A stretch of DNA of 64,000 nucleotides, taken from positions 35,789,085-35,853,084 of the forward strand of contig OX439130.1 in assembly GCA_949318235.1 (NCBI GenBank). The letters run 5' to 3'. The position numbers and the translations under genes are program-made. The notes beneath the pieces were generated by a model. The model searched no databases, was not told the origin of the DNA, and worked only from the letters and a program-made list of their open reading frames with translations. The DNA comes from Ecdyonurus torrentis. Its lineage: Eukaryota > Arthropoda > Insecta > Ephemeroptera > Heptageniidae. Below, piece after piece: positions 27,833-38,700 of this stretch (its first letter is position 1; the number at the start of each line of letters is the position of its first letter).

Positions 27833-30198
27833 CTCTACACCTTTTATACTAGCAGCAGCAAATTGTGATGAAGGCACATTTGTTTTTATATTCTAAACCA
27901 CTCATGTAATCATTTGTCTTCATTCTAAAAGTAATCGATTATTGAAATTTCAATATTCTGATGTTAAATTCTAGAAGTTTTACATGTATAATATATAATA
28001 ATAGTGTTAAATATAGTGTTCCTAATAGATACTTTGGCTATACATCTCTACAAAAAATAGCGTCAAATAGAGAGTTCAATGAGGGCTTAACTTATACTGC
28101 TTATATTATTTTCACATTTTCTTCATCTTGCATTTCCTTTCTTATGGTTTGTTCAAACGGCGAGAAATATTTACTTTGTGCGATAAACTTGATTGCATGA
28201 TACTTTAATGGTTTTTAATGTAGAATATATGGAATCCAAATTATTGTACAATTTAATAATTGCTTATAGTAAACAAGGCTATAATATAAAAATATGCAAT
28301 TAGAGACTTTGAAAATTATCCTGCTCATTGTTGACATTTCAGCTTTAATTTATATAACAATACAATATGAATAAGATATTTGATTCATTTACATTCTTAA
28401 CCATTTATATCTTTATGCACACGGAAAGAATAAATTACGTAATTTATTCGTCATTTATATCATTATAGCATAAATGATTCTAAATAAAAACATTATAAAT
28501 AAATTATATATAAATAATTATGCAGTACAACATAATATTTATGATTTTTAATACATTTATTATGCATTATAGCATAAATTTTGCTATAATAAACAAATTG
28601 TGCTGTAAATACGCTAGCATAATTATCGTGTATCTATTTTTGTCCACGTGCTTAATTATTTTTAAATTTAATTTAAAAATAATATTGTTTTTTTTTTTTT
28701 TTTTTTTACAAAACAAACCAAGGAAGATTAACCTAAAAGTATTCATGGATATTTTTCAATTTTTATATAATTATATTTATTTCAAACACAGATAAAACAT
28801 TACATTATTTAAAAGTGTACGTAGGTATTTTTATTCACAGTTAAAAAAATATACGTATATCATATTATTGAGTTTTAAAAAAATAAGATCATTTATCATC
28901 AGCTATCAGCTATCCAATATGAATAGTTAACTGCATAACATTTTACTTTCCAAATAAAAAAATATTAAAGTAAATAACTCATATTTCTATAGTCTATTCA
29001 ATATTGTGAAAGATTTCGTATTTTATTGAAGAACATAATACATTTATATTACGAGCGAATATTTTAGTGACTATAAAACTATTGATTAAATTGAAACCCA
29101 TTTCTTATCAACTGAGATATATGTATATATTTTTTTATTCATATCATGCAATTTTATTTTTTTCTAAAGAAATTCCTTGGCTCCAGATACATATGAACAG
29201 CCGAAGTATCCAATATTTGTGAGCCATAAATTTTTGAGAAATAACGCACATGATTTACGAACCAAATTTTTTTTATTCAATATTTAAAGTAGCTTCAATA
29301 TCAGTATGAAAAGTTATTGACATTTTTATTCTTTAAATTTAAAATAAAAATATTTGAATGGTTGTTATTAAAAAAAGAATTTTTTTTATATATAAATATA
29401 AAATCAATTTGAAATTTTAGATCCCATATTAAGACTTAACAAACTGAAATTATTATATTAACATTGAATATTTTTTCCTTTCTATTTATTCATATTTCGT
29501 TATATTTAATCTGAATTATAATTGAAATTAAAATTGAAGCAGAAAATGGAATAAATTAATATTGAAATTACCTGATTTTTTTATATAAATTTACTGATGA
29601 TAGAAATAAAAAAAAAAAAAAAAAAAAAAACTAAGCGAGGTAAAATTTTTATTGCCATTTAGGCCATTACGTTGAGAAAAATATCTTCTTGCTAATGCAA
29701 CAGTAACATGATTTCAATGAAATCTTAGATTAAAGGCATAGAAAACATTGAAACAACATGTTCTAAACACGAAATGGGATCTACAAAACTGATGATATTT
29801 TTTACCAGAATGTAAATGTGGCCCCACAAGAGATCTTGAAAAAGCTGTAAAGTATGCAATTTGCGTGAATATTCCTGTTTATGAGGTCATAAACAGGCAA
29901 AAACTAGTATAAAAATGTTGTGCGGGTTGCATAAATTGAAATTTTCTGATCACTGCTACGGCGCTACAGTTGGGTTTTGAGACCAATTAATGTTATTTAT
30001 GTAAGTCCCATCAAGTGTTTTGTTATGTAAATGCAAATGTTTTCATGTTGTCTATGCCTTTAAAGCAATAAGTTTTTATTTGCAAATTTATCCTAAAATA
30101 ATTTACAAACTGGTGGGTTTACGAATGTAAGTGTGAATTCTTTTATTTTATTATGATACAGAACATTGAAAATTAAAATATATGCGTATATATATATA

Positions 30199-30289
<91 letters not shown>

Positions 30290-32714
30290 TTCAGCTATTT
30301 CTAAGTCAAGCGGATACAGTGTAATTAGAGTTTTTTTACTACGCGATGCAGATAGAAGCTCGAATGCTATTGGTTTCGCGACAAACAAAGAAAATATGAT
30401 ACGTATATTTTCATTGGTTCTTATAGCCGTATTCTTTTACACGTTATTTTAGTTATTAAAGCACACATTGAAGGAAATAGAAATATATTATATATTTTGT
30501 ACGCGCAATTTACTTATATGCGATATGTATATAGTTTTATGTTGCATAGTTTCAATTTATTTACAATTGAAGGGACATAAAACGTCGTTATTTAACGATC
30601 GCGGAGGGAAAAAAGTAGTACATCGGTATTCCAAGGTTACGTTTTCAGGTATGATTTTTGGGAAGTTAAGTGACGTCACAATTTTACCCTCACCGTATGT
30701 TTCTTCATAAAAATAAAAATAGTTTCGTAGGTGTATTTTAAAATGTTGAACCTGCTAAACAGGTGAAAAGAATTGACTTCTATGATGCGCGATGCGAAAC
30801 AACAACAAAACAAGCATGGAGGGGTTTTAGCAGCTCTGAATTTTGCACCTTTTGTTAATTTAAATTTTGATTTTTTTATTTAAAATGTGTAGAAATAATA
30901 AGTTTTAAGTGATGAAATTAGTCAAGGAAATATTAAACTATGGCTGGAAGGCAGGTTGGGTGTAGGACAGGTGGCAGGTGTGTTATTTTCAATTTTCAAT
31001 GCTGTTTATAATATTGCACAGGACCGCGCTAATCTGCAAGGTCATATTTATATTAAAAAAACACGCACTAGATTTTAATGAAAAAAAAATGTATATTGCG
31101 GTCCTGTGTACATATACCATTAAATACATGTACCAATAATATTTTTAAAGTTGTGTTTTGTATTTCAAGTATACATGATGGGTAGTACACAATATATATA
31201 TTATTATAAAATCTACTTTTTGTTTTATACAGTAAATATGATGCATATTTGAATTATGTCATAATTGCATGCATTAATAAAATTGCTTCAATGTTTGAAT
31301 TTAGTATAATAATTAGTGTTTAATAAATTAGTTATAACAATAACCAATAAAAAGAACTGTATAATTTTTGATAAATTGAATTGTAAATTGATAGAATAAA
31401 TGTATAATATTTCGTCTCATTTTTTATGTGTACCAAACTTGAATAATAATAATAATAAAAAAAAATATATATTTTTAATTACATTAATCTTGATATTAAG
31501 GCCCGCGCAGTCTCAGCCAATCACAGCAGCTTAGTTTCTTAACTTAATTTAATATTAAATAAAATAAGACGGCTGCACGGGCCTTATGGTATCATTTTAG
31601 AAAACTTGTTGTAAGGCACTACTTCGTTGCAATGTGCGACGACAACGCATACGACAGCATTTAAAAAAATATTTTGCGCCAGAACTATTTTCACCGGATA
31701 CGGTTTAATTAAGAGTTTTGGCGCGAACGACTTAGAATTGGCTGAACTGTATATATATTTATATTTATATATATATATACAGGGTGTCTATAAAGTCCTT
31801 GAGGGTGTTTAGGCGTTAATAAAAGACATAAGACTCAACATAAAATAAACTTTCTATACATCAAATTAAAGCTTAGATTTTTACAATTTTGAAGAGATAA
31901 ACGGTTTTAAAATCAAATAATTATTAATTTTTTTACAGGAAAAAAAGCAAAAAGTTAGGTTTTGTCAAAAAAAAAATTTTTGCTTTTTTACGTTTTTTTT
32001 TTTTTTTTTTTTTTTTTTTTTGAAACCTTGCAATATGGTATCTTTACGTGGGCATGGTTTGTTGCACGAAAGACGTCCAGATGAACCCCTGGCTTGCGCC
32101 ACACATTATGGAGCATTTTCGGTGTGATGGACTGGATGGCGGCGGTGATATCCTCTGCTTCAGCTTTAGCACGTAGCACGTCAGTCACTGGTGTTTTTGA
32201 AATCGTAATCCTTGAGGTATCCCCTTAGAAATAAAATCTGAGGGAAGGGGGGGGGGCTGAGGTTAGGTGATATTGCGGCCCATGCCATAGGTCCATCTCG
32301 AAAAAGCCAGTTTGCTGGAATAGTGGGGTCATGATCTCATCTTCGAACAAAAACAGTGATCCACCACATTGGGCACATAATGTCAGAGACACGCTGAATA
32401 AAAAAATTCCAGGTAGATGGCTTTGTCGAGATGGACCTATGGCATGGGCCGCAATACCACCTAACCTCAGCCCCCCCCCCCCCCCAACCTTCCCTCAAAT
32501 TTTTTTCCTCTGGGGCTACGTCAAGGATTACGATTTCAAAAACACCAGTGACTGGCGTGCTACGTGCTAAAGCTGAAGCAGAGGATATCACCGCCGCCAT
32601 CCAGTCCATCACACCGAAAATGCTCCATAATGTGTGGCGCAAGCTAGGGGTTCATCTGGAAGTCTGTCGTGCAACAAACCATGCCCACGTACAGATACCA
32701 TATTGCAAGGTTTC

Positions 32715-32748
<34 letters not shown>

Positions 32749-35700
32749 GTAAAACAGCAAATAATTTTTCTTTTGACAAAACCTAACTTTTTGCTTTTTC
32801 TCCTGTAAAAGAGTTAATAATTATTTGATTTTAAAACCGTTTAGTTTTTCAAAATTGTAAAAATCTAAGCTTTAATTTGATGTATAAAAAGTTTATTTTA
32901 TGTTAAGCCTTATGTCTTTTATTAACGCCTAAACACCCTCAAGGACTTTATAGACACCCTGTATATATATATTTCTTTACATTTAAAATAATATAATCTT
33001 TCAATTAAATCCAATTCATATTCCTCGTGTCATTTTTTTTTAATTTAAATTAACTGTATAGCTAGCAATGAATGATATCTATGATCATTGTAGTGTAAAA
33101 TAAATTGTGAAATATTGATTTTCGTAAAATAAATTTGGTGTGTGTTATAGCTAGGGTTGAACACGTATACGTATTTCTGTAAAGCATGGTAAAGAATCAG
33201 TGAGAATCGAAAGGGAGGAGGAAATTCAAAGTCGTATGTATCTGCAACGTGACGTGGCTGTGTCACTTTGTCACTGTCGGCCAAAACTAGTCGTGCTTGA
33301 AGCTGATTGGATGTGCCTTTTATTGCAAGTATAGGAACCTTTTGAATTTAACACACGTCACATGCACAGATAGAGAGAGAGAGAAAGAGAAATATAAAGA
33401 TTACTTAAAAACTTTTTGATTTAATAAAATTTCATCGTCCCCCCATTATAATCCCTAAAAACTTTTTATATTCCATCAATATTTTCGTTAAATTCAAATA
33501 ATTTGGCTTTAATATGGGATTAAAAAGTTAAAATCCCTGTGAAATGTGTTAGTAAAAGTGAATGGGTCAATCTTAATCCTACTATCTTTGTGTTTGCAGA
33601 AGAGGGATTATTAAGCGAGTCTGCTATGGGCAGTGCTGATGGTTCTCGACTTTTATACGCTACATTTAACGACACTGGAGTAAGATTACTTCAAGTTCCC
33701 TGGCTTGGTATGGCCTCTGGTGTTTCTAGGCCTTCAGCTCATACTTTTCCATCTTCTAGAACTGTTCATTATCCCACTGTAAGTATATACTTTGCAACAG
33801 TTTAATGCAAATATATTTTTAATATGTAAGATTTTTCATACGTTTTTCCTACATGATACATTTCAGCATAATTTTTTTTTATTTAAGTAAGAAATTTTTA
33901 GACTCATGTTATATTTTTATGTGTATTATGATATCAATAATTTTTATATTTATAACTCTTTTTTTCCCACGTAGATTCATAAGAAAGCCAAAGTTAAAGT
34001 TTCAAGTAATAAAAATAAGAAATGATTCAAATTGTTTTTGGAATCATTGGACGTTATCGGTTTAGCGCGCGGGGTGCTGCGGGGAAAGCTAAGGGTCCCC
34101 TAATTTAACATTACGCTTATGGAGAAAAACACGTTTTTTGCGATTTTTGAGAAAACGACTCCACCGATTTTGGAGAAATTTAAATGAGAAATACTAGACA
34201 TACTTTTACGTGTTTTAAGCCATAGAAAATTTTTAACAATTTTTTAAACCGATAACCTATTTTATAACCGATGCTATTTTATTACGCTCACATATTTTAC
34301 TATTTAAAATATGCGTGATTGAGTGTTGCTGACAATAACTTGAATGAAAATGTTAATTAAATTGTGATAACAACGATGAATCATTTTATATTATTATTAT
34401 TATTATTAATTTGTAGGCTGGCTCCCCTAACCCCGAGGTACGACTATGGTTGATGGACTTGGAAAGTGAGAATGGTACTGCGGAACAGTGGGAACTAATG
34501 CCACCTAACGAGCTACAAGACAAGTAAGAAAATCGTCTCTTGGTTTATGAATGAACATTTTACGTCAATAACTATGCAGCTTTACGTTTGTTCATCCTAG
34601 CAAAAGAAAAGACGTCACAACTTATATCTGTTTTCACTTTAACTTTTACAACTTCATTGTGTTGAGTATCGATATACGATAACTATTTTATACTTCTTTT
34701 TCCCTAACATTTGTTTGAATCTCACGTTTGAAATTTTTGGGAAAAAAAGTTATGGATAAATTTTTAGAACTTTATAACAATAATATTTCGATTGCATTAT
34801 CATAATAATATTATGGAAAAACTTTATTTTTAAGTAAATTGTTAAGCTGCGAGTAGTTTTAAGGAAGTAAATATAAATTGTAAGCTTAATTTTCAATTAT
34901 TTATAATAATATTATAAAAACAATAATAATAAAATAGTTTTTATTAAGAGGCCACAAAAGATACAAGCCCACTAGCGGGATCCTCTAAAATTACAGAAAA
35001 ATTTGCCAGAGTAGTTATAATTACAGTATATTTTAATTTCTGTAACTTATATTAGATACATATTACATAATTTATAAGATAATTGAACCGTTAGAAGTAT
35101 AATACTATTATATTAAATTTTATATCAGCCAAACTTCAATGCAGATAAATAAATAATAACAGCTTACATTTTATTTTCCTTTAAAAAAATAGCTCTGATA
35201 ATAAAAGATAATCAGAAATATGAGGAAGTTTCTGTTGAAAAGAATAAGTAAAGTCAAAGCTAGGTTAAATTTCTTGGTTCTTAAATTAAACAGGAGACTA
35301 GAATAAAAAATTGCTTTTATTCACAGAGAATACTACGTGACTTCTGCATCTTGGGTGGGCGATAGCAATGACCACGTGGCTGCCACTTGGATGAACCGTG
35401 CCCAAAATTTAAGTATTGTAAGCACTTGTCAGCAGGCCAACAACTGGACGTGTCAAGAGGTTGGTATTTTTCTTATTTATAGTTTTCCATTCGATAATCA
35501 ATTTCACTAATATAATTATTATTGCCTGAAAACATAAAATTTGCGATCTAATATTTATCATTAAATTTGGTATGCTTTTTAATTTTTTTTAAATATAGTC
35601 AGTTTTAAGATCATGTTCAAACTAGTGAAACGTATTATAATTTATGTTCAACTCATGCTAGCATTAGATTATTACTATTGTTTATTTATGTATCACAGGT

Positions 35701-38700
35701 TCATGAAGAGCGCGCTCTAGAGCGCAGTTGGGTGGACGTGCAACCACCACCCGTGTTCTCCTCTGACACCACAAGCGTACTCGTGTTGGCGCCAGTGCAA
35801 GAGGGAGGTGCAGATTTCTTCACACACGTTACGCACGTCAGTCTTGCGCCTCCGCAGCGTCTATCAGTGCTCAGTCACGGACGACACGAGGTGGAGCACG
35901 TCGTGGGTTGGCATGCTGAGACACACCTCGTGTAAGTTTATGGCCTTTGTTTCGTGTAGTTTTTTTATATCAATGAGATGAGGCTAATTTTCTGTTTAAA
36001 AAAAAATGCTTGTCTCACAAATTTTGACACTTGAATTTTGAATGTCGTGTAAAATTCAATAAACGCGCAAGTAATTAACAACTTTAAGCTAAAATAGTGG
36101 TAATATTGCTTTAAAGCATCCGTTTTAAGTTACATTATTATTGTTTTATTAACTAATTATATTTTCTTTGAAAGGGTTATGAAATGAAATTGACATTCCT
36201 AATATCGAATTACAATTTTCAGTTATTACCTGGGCACCAAGGAAGGAGGACCTGGACAACAACACCTTTATGTGGCTCCAGACCCCGGAGTGACTGCGGG
36301 GGGAGGGGAAATAGACGCAAGGCGACTTGAAGCTCGCTGCCTCACTTGCAAGCTGGGAGAACCTAAATTTGAGAACTGCTCGTATTTCTCAGCTCAGCTT
36401 GACATGGAGCCAGCTGAGCAACGATATTTCATACTTGAGTGTGAGGGGCCTGGTACTCCACGAGCCGGGATCTTTGAGGCTCTACCCTCGCACAGAGCAA
36501 AACTCAAGTTTGTCAAGATGTTGTACGAGAAATTTCAGCAGAAAGGAAATGCAGCTGGCATGGAGGGTAGGTTTCTTACGCTTATTTTTAAAGGGAATTT
36601 TTATGTAAACACTATGCTTGAAAGAATTTCATTAAATTTTTAAATTTAATAAGGTTTTTGATTAATAATTAAATACAAACTTTAAGCATCGTTATAGCCT
36701 TTGATGCAAAAAAATTAACAAACATGTAACTCAATTTCAATTCAATTTCAAAGGGTTTTTTATTGTCAAACATTATACATAATACATGGTAAGGCACAAG
36801 TAATTAAACCATCGGCCGTCTCAACCCCAAAATATATTATAAAAATACAAGAAAATATACTTTTTATTTTATTTATTTATTTATTTTTTACAAGTTTCTT
36901 AAAAACTCAACTCAGGAGGACCCAAAGTTCTTAACAAACATGTAACTAACTGTAACTGTAGAGAATAAAATATCCTAGTTGATAGGCAACCTGCTTAATA
37001 CATGTGTTCAACAAATTGCCTATCTTGAAGGATACTTTTTATATGCATATCACTATTCAATCGTTATTGTAAATACCAATATACTGAGAAGGTATTTGAC
37101 AATTAATGTCATGCTATTGACAGGTTCGATGGTAGGAGGTGATGTGGGAGCCCGCCTAGCGCACCTTGCAATACCAACAGTGCGGACATTCGAGGTGCCG
37201 CTACCCATGAATTGCCGAGCACGCGTGCAGCTGTTGTTGCCACCCAGCTGGAGAGAAGAGCTCAGGGACGCAGCCTTCCCTGTTCTTGTGGAAGTGTGAG
37301 TTTTTTTTAGTATTTCTCAACAATTTATTTTATAATCGGAAAAAATACATGATTATTCTGAAGCGGATAAATATATAGTGCATTTTTGAAGTGATTATAA
37401 TGTTTGAATACTCATTACTTTAATTTTTAAGTTAAATACGTTTAAAATGTATAATTAATGTAATGCGTATAAAAATATTATAATTATAATAGTATAAAAC
37501 TAAATAACTAATGTTCTACTTTAGAAACGGTCGGCCAGGTAGTCAGTCGGTTCACGAGAAGTTCCGTGTTGATTGGGGTACTTACATGTCAAGCAAGAAC
37601 GACGTGGTGTACGTGCGACTGGACGTGAGGGGGGCAGGAGGTCAAGGTCGAAAAGCGTCACGTGCGCTCTTCCGTCACTTGGGCGGCGTCGAGATACAAG
37701 ACCAGGTTACTGTCCTCAGGTATATATACATACATTTTTTTTTAATGTCAGTTTATCACTGTTTTAATTGTATTTCATTTTAGAACAATAAAAGTGCAAT
37801 ATTTACATAAGTTAATAGAAAATTTGTTTTTAAATTTCAAATAAAGAAAGAGAGTTTGTTATATATTTTTTAATTGAATTTCTGAAGAGACAGAAAATTG
37901 AATGAAGGTTTTGCTACTTATTTTCAATTCCTTGCCCCCGGAAAAGATTTATCCAAACTTCCGGACCATATGCTTCCTACCCAAGTTAGAACCTATCTAT
38001 TGCATTACTATTGTTCAATTTACAATTTTAAAATAATGAAATAAATTGTAAAACTTGCAATGGTAAAACATCCAAACTTGCAAAACTACAGTTATAACAT
38101 AACTTTCTAAGAGTAAAATATAAATATTTAAATAAGTATGTAATCAACAATAAAATAAATCAAAGATTTCAAAATAATATTTAACTTGATAATTAATCTT
38201 ATTTATATTTCCAAATGTTACTAGGTATTTGTTAGAGACATTGTCGTTCTTAGACGAAACACGAGTGGGACTGTGGGGCTGGGGTTTTGGAGGTTATGTC
38301 ACCTCCATGGTGCTGGGTTCGCAACAGGATATCTTCAAGTGTGGTATCTCAGTCTCTCCTATCATCGACTGGCTACACTACAGTAAGTACTTGCAAATAT
38401 AAATAGTTCATTCGATATAATTATTAGTATAAAGTTATCAGAGTTTAATCTTTTTAAACAAGTAAAATAATTCTTAGTAAATCACATAACAGAAGTTGTT
38501 AACCTGTTGAAGAATATAAATATATATAAAAAATGAAATTAAATCTTTAAATACATTACATGCAACTTCTTAGAATTACGGACGTGTCTAAAAAAAAAAA
38601 TTTGAAACGATACCTTGATACGATTAATTGATACATCAATCTTACCATTGCTAGTTTTAAAACGTATTGTTTCTTAGACTCTGCCTTTACGGAGCGCGTA

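Larger units (their letters stand above)
26241..33599 (+). other. DPP intron 4 (7.4 kb), repeat-rich
   Basis: Holds (CT)n near 27119, (GA)n at 27762-27829, a TTAA MITE (29734-30059), a (TA)n tract (30187-30286) abutting a 1.47-kb TIR element (30286-31750), and a Tc1-like palindrome (31780-32961). The part from 28000 to 29700 is featureless AT-rich DNA. No tRNA or extra gene was seen. Confidence 0.7.
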
